Counted from the stretch's first letter, positions 20,964-29,678 are shown. The stretch: DNA of 64,000 bases from Harmothoe impar (GCA_947462335.1 OX381714.1:60123800-60187799), one strand, 5' to 3'. Translations and numbers: made by a program. The notes: generated from the sequence alone by a model not told the origin.

Positions 20964-23900
20964 ATGAACCAAGGCCGCGCAGAGGCAGAAGGGTCTGTAC
21001 AACCTGTAAGCGTCTGGCAAGGCGGGGCTGGCAAGGACGAACGGAATCCGGAGGATTCTGTAGTCGCTGGCTTAGAGGAGTCTTGGTTAGAATCAATTGC
21101 CCAGAGCAGTGTGATTCAAGACTCCCCGAGCGACCCATGTTGGGATTATCTCCTGACAAAAGGGGTTGCTATGGATGGAGGGGGAAGCCCGATGCTGACC
21201 TCTGAGTGTGTCCCTTTACGGGGACAGCGTTGGTACCTGAGTCTGGTTATTTCCGGGACGCGTGGTGAATTTTTGGTCGACACGGGTGCATCTCACACCT
21301 TGGTCGATCGTAAATTCATGGCCCGTCTTTGCAACCAGCCCGAAGCTCCGCTACTAGGAGTAAAGGCTCGGACTGCTACGGGAGATAGTATGCAGACTTA
21401 TGGCAGAACTGTAAAACCTATGTTGGTTGATGGCAAGACATACTGGATATGTCCAACCATCACCGACATCACTGATGATGGCATACTGGGGATGGACTTT
21501 GCTGCTCTTTACGGGGTAACAATGAACACCGCAACGGGCCGACTTCAGATTAAACATCCTTATAAACAATCTGTACAGTGCGTTTTAAGGAATGGTTCTT
21601 CTGTGGCGTCAGTGGCACAAGACACAAAGTTGGCAGCAGGACATGTATCTGATGTCCTAGTCAGCTGCGTGGGAGTGCAGGCCAAACGGCCGGGAATGTT
21701 TGAACCAGAAGATCAAAAGCTCTCTGAGTTAGGTCTTGCTGGCTATCATACTTACCTGGCCAACGCTCGTTGGGGGGTGATACCGATTTGTAACTCGAGT
21801 AGTAGAGAAATCACTCTACGAAAGGGGACGCCTATTGGTAACACCACGCGAGCATATGGGGTAGACTCACTAACTACGGACTTTGTGGAAGTAGGTGTGG
21901 TGGCGGGAGACTCTTCCCACGAAGAGGCTCTAGCTAAATCCAACCTACCGAAACATTTAAGGTCCCTGTTGTGTGAGTCCCACCTCACAACCCTAGAGAG
22001 CGAAATGGTGGCAAATGAGCTGTCGGAGTTATCTGACGCCTTTGCGCAACCAGGAGATCCTCTAGGGCGTACCAATACGGTACAACACCGTGTTGACACT
22101 GGGGACGCGCTTCCCAGTAGAATCCCCTACCGTCGGTTACCCATGGCTAAAAAAAGTGCTATGGAGGCTGAGGTGGAAAAGATGTTGGATGAAGATGTGA
22201 TTCAACCTAGTGAGAGTCCATGGTCAAGTCCTGTGGTGATGGTCACCAAGAAGGATGGTTCCTGTCGATTTTGCATCGACTATAGGAAGTTGAACGGACT
22301 CACTAGGAAGAATGCATATCCTCTACCTCGGATAGATGAATGTGTGGAATCTCTGGGTGGGGCAAAATGGTTCTGTACACTAGATTTACAATCTGGTTAT
22401 TGGCAGATCGGCATGGACCCCCGGGACCGAGAAAAAACCGCATTTTCTACCCATATGGGACTATTTGAGTTCAACGTCATGCCATTCGGGCTATGCAATG
22501 CCCCGGCAACCTTCGAGGCAATGATGGAAACCATGTTACGGGGTTTACTTTGGAAAAAGTGCCTAGTATACTTGGACGACATCATCGTCTTCGGTGGTTC
22601 TGTGGAGGAAACTCTACAGAACCTCCAAGCTGTGCTGAAACGCATCTTATCATATGGTCTGAAATTGAAACCTTCAAAGTGCAAGCTTTTTAGGAAGTCA
22701 GTTGAATACCTAGGTAGAATTGTTTCTGAACATGGCATCATGGCTGATCCTCATAAGATCGAAGTGGTACAGAACTGGCCTCATCCGATGGACACGAAGG
22801 AGATACGCTCTTTCATCGGGTTTTGTTCATACTACAGAGATTTTATACCTGGATTCTCGAGAGTCGCAGCTCCCTTACAAGAGCTGATGATTGGAGAGAA
22901 GAAGGCTAAGGCTAAAATAGTCTGGTCTCCAGCCGCAGAACAGTCTTTCAGTGAGTTAAAGAGACTCTTCTTAGAAACACCTGTTTTGCACTACCCTGCA
23001 CCTGTTGGTAAGTTCATCTTGGACACTGATGCTTCTAATACAAGTATTGGTGCTGCCTTGTCGCAGATCCAGGATGGGCGAGAAGTGCCGCTGGCATTTT
23101 CGTCCAACAGTCTAAGCAAAACACAACGTAACTACTGCACAACCAAGCGTGAACTCTTGGCAGTGGTGGTTTACACAAAAAAGTACAGACATTTCCTATA
23201 TGGTGGGAATTATCTCGTACGGACGGATCATTCATCTCTGCAGTGGCTCCTTAACTTCAAGGACGCTGAGGGGATGATGGGTAGATGGTTGAACCACCTC
23301 TCTGAGTTTGGCATGACGAATGAGCATATCATACACAGGAGTGGAGTAGATCATGTGAATGCGGACAGCTTGTCCCGCTATCCTATCCGGAACTGTCACC
23401 GTGTAGACTGCCGAGACTGTGGGTCTCACAATGCAGTGATTGCGTCTGTGGGTGCGAAAGTTCCTAACTGGACGTTAAATCACTTGAAGGATGAGCAGCT
23501 TGCAGATCCGGCTATTTCGAGGGTGTACTCCTTGAAGTTGTTGGGCCTGTCCAAGCCTGTTCGCCCCGCACTTTCGCTGGAATGTAAAGAAGTTAGACAA
23601 CTGTTAGCTCAGTGGGATAATCTTTTTATACGGAACAGTGTATTGTGCCGCTGGAGAGTGCAACCTGGCAGGAAGAGAACAGCTCAGTCTGTAGTGCCTT
23701 TGTCACTCAGACTACAGTTGCTCAATTACTGTCATGGCCACAGAACTTCAGCACACTTTGGCAGACAACGAACTGAGGCAAAGATTAAGAGTAGATATTA
23801 CTGGCCTGGTATGACTTTGGACATACGGCGTTGGGTGAAGCAATGCCCCCAATGCTGTTTATCAAAGCCTGGACCTGGTATCGGTAAACTACCTCTAAGT

Positions 23901-24980
23901 CAAGAGCTATTCGGTGTTCGGTTTGCCCGGATCGCTGTTGATATCATTAGTGGTTTCAACACGACCCCCCGTGGGAATACCTGTATGATGGTGGTACAGG
24001 ACTACTATACCAAGTATGTCCAAGTATATCCGTTGGTAAATCATACGGCTGTTACCTGCGCAGAAGCACTTTTCGAGAATTGGATCCTCACGTGGGGAGG
24101 TCCTTTAATGCTTCACTCCGACCAGGGTCGTGAGTTTGAATCTCGACTGTGGGCAGAACTGTGTAGTAAAATACACATCTGCAAGACGCATACGAACCCC
24201 TACCGACCTCAATCGGATGGTATGGTGGAACGTTTTAATCGGACGTTGATCCAATGTCTCACGACAATGGTTAATGAGCACCGGGATGATTGGGATGAGC
24301 ACGCTCGCTATATCTCCCATGCTTACAATGCTACCGAACATGCGTCGACGGGCTGTACGCCTAATATGCTCGTAATGGGTGAAGACATAGTCATGCCTAG
24401 CGACATGGTCTATGGAGTGCAGGGACACCAGCTCGAGCAACCCTGCACAGTGATGTTTGTTGAGTCACTTCGACAATCATTACGCGAGTCCTATGGAGTA
24501 GTAAGGGACAACTTGGAAAAATCTGCTAGTTTGCAGAAGGTGGGCTATGACACGGGCCTTAAACTCCGCCAGTTCAAGGTGGGGGATAAGGTCGCGAGAT
24601 TTAGCACACCAAATTCCAAAGTCAAGACCCTGTACTCCTGGGATGGTCCGCATACGGTTACTATGGTGGTTAGTGAAACTACTGTAGTAATACGGTTGCA
24701 AAAAGGGACTCTCACTAAATCACATGTGGCTAGACTCCGACCTTGGTATGGAGTCCCATATATAGATGACGGTGAAGATTCCCTCGGTGCTGGTCGAGTA
24801 CCAGCACCAACCGACCCTGCGCTACCGAAGATACCGAAGGCAGGACCAACGGTCATACCGTCGGTACCGACGGTAGCGCGCCGAAGGGGTCGTCCTAGGA
24901 AATTACCGATTGAACCACAGTCGTGTGTTACCAAGCCCAAGCGCGGTAGGCCTCGTAAAAAAAGGGTCAGCTGTGCGTAA
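20964..24980 (+). CDS. pol: Pol polyprotein: protease, reverse transcriptase, RNase H, integrase
   Basis: 1,338 residues from the first ATG; the true translated frame may begin at 20856 through frameshifting. The aspartic protease motif is DTGAS (D106). RT has catalytic D474 in FCTLDLQSGYW and YLDD at 536-539. RNase H has DTDAS at 687-691. The integrase zinc domain has H926-x4-H931 followed by CPQC. The catalytic triad is D993, D1053 and E1089, with 35 residues between the last two. An SH3-like C-terminal piece includes WDGPHTV. The tail has two AT-hook cores, GRPRK, at 1309-1313 and 1328-1332. All catalytic residues are present. The stop falls just after a 7-A run, and a +1 frame continues to 25104 with a typical pol-tail motif, so the end may be frameshifted. 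Confidence 0.96.
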   Translation: MNQGRAEAEGSVQPVSVWQGGAGKDERNPEDSVVAGLEESWLESIAQSSVIQDSPSDPCWDYLLTKGVAMDGGGSPMLTSECVPLRGQRWYLSLVISGTRGEFLVDTGASHTLVDRKFMARLCNQPEAPLLGVKARTATGDSMQTYGRTVKPMLVDGKTYWICPTITDITDDGILGMDFAALYGVTMNTATGRLQIKHPYKQSVQCVLRNGSSVASVAQDTKLAAGHVSDVLVSCVGVQAKRPGMFEPEDQKLSELGLAGYHTYLANARWGVIPICNSSSREITLRKGTPIGNTTRAYGVDSLTTDFVEVGVVAGDSSHEEALAKSNLPKHLRSLLCESHLTTLESEMVANELSELSDAFAQPGDPLGRTNTVQHRVDTGDALPSRIPYRRLPMAKKSAMEAEVEKMLDEDVIQPSESPWSSPVVMVTKKDGSCRFCIDYRKLNGLTRKNAYPLPRIDECVESLGGAKWFCTLDLQSGYWQIGMDPRDREKTAFSTHMGLFEFNVMPFGLCNAPATFEAMMETMLRGLLWKKCLVYLDDIIVFGGSVEETLQNLQAVLKRILSYGLKLKPSKCKLFRKSVEYLGRIVSEHGIMADPHKIEVVQNWPHPMDTKEIRSFIGFCSYYRDFIPGFSRVAAPLQELMIGEKKAKAKIVWSPAAEQSFSELKRLFLETPVLHYPAPVGKFILDTDASNTSIGAALSQIQDGREVPLAFSSNSLSKTQRNYCTTKRELLAVVVYTKKYRHFLYGGNYLVRTDHSSLQWLLNFKDAEGMMGRWLNHLSEFGMTNEHIIHRSGVDHVNADSLSRYPIRNCHRVDCRDCGSHNAVIASVGAKVPNWTLNHLKDEQLADPAISRVYSLKLLGLSKPVRPALSLECKEVRQLLAQWDNLFIRNSVLCRWRVQPGRKRTAQSVVPLSLRLQLLNYCHGHRTSAHFGRQRTEAKIKSRYYWPGMTLDIRRWVKQCPQCCLSKPGPGIGKLPLSQELFGVRFARIAVDIISGFNTTPRGNTCMMVVQDYYTKYVQVYPLVNHTAVTCAEALFENWILTWGGPLMLHSDQGREFESRLWAELCSKIHICKTHTNPYRPQSDGMVERFNRTLIQCLTTMVNEHRDDWDEHARYISHAYNATEHASTGCTPNMLVMGEDIVMPSDMVYGVQGHQLEQPCTVMFVESLRQSLRESYGVVRDNLEKSASLQKVGYDTGLKLRQFKVGDKVARFSTPNSKVKTLYSWDGPHTVTMVVSETTVVIRLQKGTLTKSHVARLRPWYGVPYIDDGEDSLGAGRVPAPTDPALPKIPKAGPTVIPSVPTVARRRGRPRKLPIEPQSCVTKPKRGRPRKKRVSCA
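24857..24874. promoter_or_regulatory. 18-bp perfect palindrome, double ACCGWCGGT site
   Basis: ACCGTCGGTACCGACGGT is two abutting 9-bp motifs in opposite polarity, inside the pol C-terminal coding sequence. See the finding on the element-wide motif. Confidence 0.7.
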
Positions 24981-25104
24981 AGGACTAACCGTAGGCACCG
25001 GTAAACAAAGCAAGGTGATACCTCCGGTGTCACCGTTGCTGGACATACCGGTACAAGGTCTACGGAGGAGCACACGTGTCAGAGAGCGAGATAAAATTGT
25101 GTAA
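24957..25104 (+). pseudogene. possible frameshifted end of pol
   Basis: A run of seven A (24957-24963) is followed in pol frame by an early stop at 24978-24980. In the +1 frame the sequence stays open to a TAA at 25102-25104 and encodes LRRSTRVRERD. An RRSTRVR-type tail is commonly the last part of Gypsy polyproteins. One extra A in the run would explain the break. It could instead be an assembly error or programmed slippage. Confidence 0.5.
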
Positions 25105-25558
25105 ACATTTTTTTCTTACCTTGTTGACGACATTTAGCTGCTGGCTTGATTAAATTCCCCTGGACAGTTCCGTACTGGGCCGGTGGTCATTGGCCCGGTA
25201 CACGATCACCAAAACACAACGAGAAGAGACGGGTTATCCGGTGTGGTTATCCGTTGGAGGTAGAAAAGCACGTGTTCAGGGCGGGTGGCTGGCTTTGCCG
25301 ATTAGTTCTAAGTATGGGACTAGTTTTGACCACATATTGCTTAGCAACACGCTGCTGTGTATATCCTCTAATGCCGGTATATCATTCCCGGGTTATCCGG
25401 TGGCTCCGCCACGAAAATTGTAAACAACAGTGAGAGTTCCCACCGTCGGATATGCCAGGCGTGGGAAGGGCGCTGCCCGCGTCACCTGATCGATTTCTCC
25501 CGCCAAATGAGCCGTGGGAAATTGGGTCACCTCGGCGCGCCTTCGGGGCGCGACCTCT
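25105..25558. other. pol-ORF3 spacer
   Basis: Non-coding, apart from a 77-codon frame (25190-25423) that I cannot recognise. It contains ACCGTCGGA at 25442-25450, one base from the element-wide motif. The second half becomes GC-rich, with GGCGCGCC at about 25534. Confidence 0.55.
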
Positions 25559-25647
25559 GATTGGCTGAGAAGCCGGTCAAGGGGCGGGGTCACGGGGGAC
25601 GGGTGGGGTATATAAGCCCCACAGGCAGCCAGGCTTCTTCAGATCAA
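25559..25647 (+). promoter_or_regulatory. predicted internal polymerase II promoter for ORF3
   Basis: In order: inverted CCAAT box (ATTGG, 25560-25564), GC box (GGGGCGGGG, 25581-25589), TATA box (TATATAAG, 25609-25616) and initiator-like TTCAGATC with the A at 25641, 32 bp from the TATA T. The spacings match a standard core promoter. The TATA octamer is the same as in the LTR. Expected product: a short transcript carrying only ORF3, ending at the 3' LTR poly(A) site. Confidence 0.65.
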
Positions 25648-25677
25648 CACGTTTGCCCGTAGGGTAGCGTGTTGATC
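25642..25677 (+). other. ORF3 leader hairpin
   Basis: GATCAACACG (25642-25651) pairs perfectly with CGTGTTGATC (25668-25677) across a 16-nt loop. It would start at about +2 of the predicted ORF3 transcript. It is followed by TGGTGCC, the same 7-mer that starts the primer-binding site. Confidence 0.65.
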
Positions 25678-25785
25678 AGTGGTGCCTAGGTCTGCCCGGC
25701 AGTACCTACACTATTGTTTACCAGCTGTGCTACTAAATGCTCGGGTGAGTGAACCGTGAGGTTCACCTACGCCTGAGCTAACAGT

Positions 25786-28197
25786 ATGGCAGCCCGTGTA
25801 GATGGCAGATGCACGGCCCCGGAGAAGGCTGAGGCCTCCGATGGGGATGACCGAGTTCTCGAGTCTGACACGGAAATGGACACTACCGGTGCTCCAACCG
25901 TCGGTCAAGGCTCGGCTTCGGTACCAACTGAACCTAACCCTGAGGGGTCGGGTGATGTTGTTCCGAAGACAGAACCTGGTCTGGGTGGTAGCAATACCAA
26001 CCAGGAGGAGAACCCTGCAGGGGGATCTTCTCCGAAACCCGCCGGTGTATTGGCACAAGAACCGACGGTCCCTGATGGTGATTCATCAGACGGGTCCACG
26101 GTCCGTGCTAAGACCAAACGGAAGCGGAAGCATAAGAGGAGGATTGCATCTTCCCCTGAGACTCCTGCTACCGAAGAGGTCGCACCGACGGAGGCAGATA
26201 GACTCAAAGCTGTTGCCGACAAACTGTCCAAGGCGGAAGCCGAGGGATGGTCTGTGGCAGAGAGCAGAGCCAATCGACGCCTCCGCGCCAAGGCAGCGCA
26301 TGTCCGTCTAAACCTGTGTCTCCGTGATGATGACCGGGAGAACCTGAGCCTCACTGATTTAATTCAGGAGAATGGCAAAATGGCTCTTCCTGCACCTCAC
26401 ACGACCGATGGTTCAGACGACGAAGACTGGTTGACAGGTGATTCCCATCCCATTGACTGGTACCTCGTGTACCTCAGGGCAGTGTTAGACGGGAAGAAAC
26501 CTAACATCCATAGGTCATGCCGCCCCAAGCTGAAATATGCTTGGAAGAACTACGTGCCAGGGGATCCCTGCCCGTACGTTCGCTGTCAGCGCCTGAAAGG
26601 GACTGCGACAGCAGCAAAACGGTGGCCAAACCTTTTCAAGTTTGCCCGTCATTTGGTAGAGAAGCACATGAATGTGCGTCCCTACTTGTACTGTGTGAGT
26701 GGAAGTACGAGTACTTCCTGCCCTGAGTACAGTGACGGGGAACTATTCCGTAGCCAACGGAGATCTGGTTTGGTTAGGCATCTTTGCGACAATAAGGGCG
26801 TGCACAAGCGCACTATTAGTCGTGGAGTTGAGGCTGCACTGAAGGTTTGGGGGAGTCACAAACGTGTAGGAAATCTACAGTTTAAGTGGCGAACCAACAA
26901 ACTTAAACAGTGGAACTACCTCACGGAGGCTGACTGGGAGAGGTTGTGTAAGGGCGCCAAGTGCGAACAAACCGACCTGGGACCAGCTACAGAAGCTCCG
27001 ATGCCCACTGTAAAGAAGGATACCCCTCCTAAGAAGAAAAATCTAAAAAGGGGCCGCCAGTCATCCAAAGATGATACCAAAGGTGGACGTGACCGTTCCC
27101 GCAGTGAACCTGCGAAGAAACGTGTCGCCACCGCCACGGTAACATCTGAGGTCGACCGTAGCCAAACCGTCGGTACCGTCACGGTATCTTCGGTTGCATT
27201 GCCCCCGGTTGCTGATCAACTGCCCAGGCAGGAGAGACAGAAACTGGGTAATGCACTGGCTATTGTTCAGAACTCTTTGGGTGACGAGCAGGCGGAACAA
27301 GTCGCTGCTGACTATGTCAAGCAGTACAAGTGGAGTCAGAAGCAAAAGAAAGCTTCAGCCCCACAGGAGAGTGTCTCACCTGTCAGTGACGCTGAACAGG
27401 TAGAGGTACAACAGCCGGATGGGGCGTCAGCCCAGCCGACTGCTCCACCCCAGCACGGAGCAACCTCTGACCCCGCAAGGGATGACGAGGTGACTCCAGA
27501 CCCTGAGCACAGGGCTGTTGACGAAGGGCTAGCAGGGTTACCTGTGTTGCCTGGAGACGGTCCTGCCTTTGACACTGGATTCTCTGACACTCTAGTCCCC
27601 GGATTTGAGTGCTACAGAGCTAAGATGGCTGAAAACGCAAGTAAGCTACTCCAGTTTCAGGTTTCCTTCTTGGAGAAGTCGTACTTTGAGCAGTACAAGT
27701 TGCTCAGAGAACAGGCTATCCGAGAAGGGAAAGCTTGGGTTGCTGAACGCACCAGAGTCCTTGCCGAGCGTGAGGCTAGTCTGGAGCAAGATCATGCCTT
27801 CTGGAGGGCTACGATCGACCAGCTCGAATCAAGGTTGACAACTTGTGACGCCAAGTTCTTCCGGCAGTTCGGGTTTAAGCTGACAGAGTGGGAGAGATCT
27901 GGTTTTCCAGATCTCCAGTCCAGGTTGGGGCTTGCCGCAAGGCCTGCTCCTCCTGTGACCCCGGTACTGTCAGTACACCCACCTAGGTATGAGATGCCAT
28001 TTTCTTTCATGGCACAATCTACCCGGGTGGTCAGTGGCGGGGAGCCTACTGCGGCGCCGAGTACCCTCTCGGTAGCCCCAGGTGGAGCCCTTCCTCTCCA
28101 GGTGGAGGCTGCTGTGGTTTACACCACGGAGGCCCCTCCTGGAGGAAGTCCTGATGGGGAAGGAAAGCCATCCGGCGGTGTCCCTATGGACACCTAA
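25786..28197 (+). CDS. ORF3, unrecognised protein with zinc-finger-like motifs, env position
   Basis: 803 residues; I do not recognise the family. There is no signal peptide or membrane segment, so it is not envelope-like. Residues 1-100 are acidic and Pro/Ser-rich. A basic NLS-type stretch, KRKRKHKRR, is at 111-119. Two degenerate C2H2-like candidates follow: C262-x4-C267-x21-H289-x4-H294, and C303-x8-C312-x19-H332-x7-H340. A second Lys/Arg-rich block lies at about 409-446. Residues about 610-710 are charged and helical, a possible coiled coil, and the tail is Pro/Gly-rich. It is intact, sense-oriented and has its own promoter signals. I infer a nuclear or nucleic-acid-binding role. Alternatives are a captured host gene or a second Gag-like protein. 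A splice-donor-like GGGTGAGT sits at 25743-25750 in the leader. Confidence 0.85.
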   Translation: MAARVDGRCTAPEKAEASDGDDRVLESDTEMDTTGAPTVGQGSASVPTEPNPEGSGDVVPKTEPGLGGSNTNQEENPAGGSSPKPAGVLAQEPTVPDGDSSDGSTVRAKTKRKRKHKRRIASSPETPATEEVAPTEADRLKAVADKLSKAEAEGWSVAESRANRRLRAKAAHVRLNLCLRDDDRENLSLTDLIQENGKMALPAPHTTDGSDDEDWLTGDSHPIDWYLVYLRAVLDGKKPNIHRSCRPKLKYAWKNYVPGDPCPYVRCQRLKGTATAAKRWPNLFKFARHLVEKHMNVRPYLYCVSGSTSTSCPEYSDGELFRSQRRSGLVRHLCDNKGVHKRTISRGVEAALKVWGSHKRVGNLQFKWRTNKLKQWNYLTEADWERLCKGAKCEQTDLGPATEAPMPTVKKDTPPKKKNLKRGRQSSKDDTKGGRDRSRSEPAKKRVATATVTSEVDRSQTVGTVTVSSVALPPVADQLPRQERQKLGNALAIVQNSLGDEQAEQVAADYVKQYKWSQKQKKASAPQESVSPVSDAEQVEVQQPDGASAQPTAPPQHGATSDPARDDEVTPDPEHRAVDEGLAGLPVLPGDGPAFDTGFSDTLVPGFECYRAKMAENASKLLQFQVSFLEKSYFEQYKLLREQAIREGKAWVAERTRVLAEREASLEQDHAFWRATIDQLESRLTTCDAKFFRQFGFKLTEWERSGFPDLQSRLGLAARPAPPVTPVLSVHPPRYEMPFSFMAQSTRVVSGGEPTAAPSTLSVAPGGALPLQVEAAVVYTTEAPPGGSPDGEGKPSGGVPMDT

Positions 28198-29115
28198 GGT
28201 TGGTCCCCCGTCAGGCCCTCTGGGGTGCACTGTTCCGCCCCTCGGAGGTAAAACTAAACCATCGACGCAGCTACACGCCCCTGGACAACCAAAAGCAGAC
28301 CGACGGTGCTGTCGTGACTTAACTGAGTCTCTACTGCCACCACACTGGAAGCAGCCTGATGTCTTCAACCGTGGTTTACTACTAAGCCACAACCGTCGGT
28401 GCTCTACTACTGTCCAGGGCTCCTGATCCTGTGGTCACATTATACTATGGTGACCTATGAACTATTATATGGATCATCCTCCTGTGATAATTATTTATAG
28501 GGAGGCACGGACCTACCTTTTTATATTTATATTTCACAAGAGATGGAAGTACTATACCGGTACTGGACTCTATCCATCTCTACCACCATAAACTGCTAGG
28601 TACTGGAGTACCGCCTCTAATAAGGATGACGATCTATCCCACCTTATTTAGGATACGCTAATATGGATTTTTATATATAAACTTTTCTACGCCAAAGGAA
28701 GTGGGAACTGCTATAGTTCCAATTATAAAACTTTTCTTCGCCAAAGGAAGTGAGAGCTATTATAGTTCTATTATTTATATATAAGGACACTAACTCCACA
28801 CGGATTCGCACCATTGCTGAATGAAGTAGGTGATGTGTTGAGTTTCCAAGGTGGTTATTGGTGCCTTCACTATTAACTGATACTAGTCTAGGACTATCAG
28901 TTGGACAGTTTTTATATCATGTGCCTACGGGACTATGGTTTTACAAAGACTATATTGTTGATATAAACTGTTATGTGCATGTTAACTTGTATGTTCATGT
29001 ATGTATGCCTGTTGTTACTATGAGTAGAAATGTTACTTGTTGATAAATAGATATACGTGGTATATAATGTATCCAAGAGGTATTATTATTATAAAACCAA
29101 CCCTTCCTACATTCT
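28198..29115 (+). other. 3' UTR of the retrotransposon
   Basis: Non-coding and AT-rich. It holds two exact ACCGWCGGT sites, at 28299-28307 and 28392-28400. A tandem duplication with period about 49 bp (28679-28775) repeats ACTTTTCT, CGCCAAAGGAAGTG and TATAGTTC. Confidence 0.7.
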
Positions 29116-29127
29116 AAAGGGGGGTAG
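29116..29127 (+). other. polypurine tract
   Basis: AAAGGGGGGTAG directly precedes the 3' LTR. It is the expected primer for plus-strand DNA synthesis. Confidence 0.85.
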
Positions 29128-29674
29128 TGTAACGGGTTGACTATAAAGTCTAACTGTTATTGTTGTATATCTATTGTATGTTGTATGATGTAAGACAACA
29201 CGGTTCTATTGTGTTTAATAACTGTTTTATTCATCTAACTAGTGTCGTCGGTTCGTTACATATACCGACTCCTCTAGTTCGGTTATCTATACGGTAGTGT
29301 ACCGGTACCACCTTCGGTTACCGTCGGTAGTTGTTACATAATCATTTTTACATAACTAAACCTAACAGGTGGCGCTGCTAGTACGGTCACGTGGCTACGC
29401 AGCGCTGTATATAAGACGGCTGCTTCCCCATTGGAAGCCAGTCAGGTTTGGGACTGTCGTGACATGACCACCCTGTGCTCACGGGCTTAACTCTATGCTA
29501 TAGGGTTGCCCACTGTATTATATATCTGTTCTGATCTCGTATATCCGCTGGTTATACTTGTACTATAATACCCAAGAGTTACCTTTACAATAAAGTCGCC
29601 GTATATTAAAGTCTAATTTACCTTGTCTGGTTTTTGTACTCAAGTGTTACATACGTAGTAAGAGACCAACTACA
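29128..29674 (+). repeat. 3' LTR, 547 bp
   Basis: Same sequence as 18119-18665 by direct reading. AATAAA lies at 29589-29594. It is followed by GTAC (29675-29678), the right target duplication. Confidence 0.96.
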
Positions 29675-29678
29675 GTAC

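Larger units (their letters stand above)
18119..29674 (+). mobile_element. Ty3/Gypsy LTR retrotransposon with extra ORF3, 11,556 bp, apparently intact
   Basis: Order: 5' LTR, primer site, gag, pol (protease, RT, RNase H, integrase), a non-coding gap with promoter signals, ORF3, 3' UTR, polypurine tract, 3' LTR. This domain order, with integrase last, defines Ty3/Gypsy. The target duplication is GTAC (AGTAC if the last LTR base is counted with it). Both LTRs are 547 bp and read as identical, which indicates a very recent insertion. It is long for the family because of ORF3 and its leader. I cannot place the clade without a tree. There is no chromodomain. Confidence 0.96.

Noticed and set aside
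21354..25075. Minus-strand and alternate-frame readings across pol
   Set aside because: Explained by codon bias of pol; no conserved features.
25905..26354. Minus-strand Ser/Arg-rich frame opposite ORF3
   Set aside because: Antisense shadow of the acidic, low-complexity N-terminal part of ORF3.
25786..28197. ORF3 as a retroviral-type envelope
   Set aside because: No signal peptide, transmembrane helix, furin site or fusion peptide is visible; the protein is hydrophilic with nuclear-type basic stretches.
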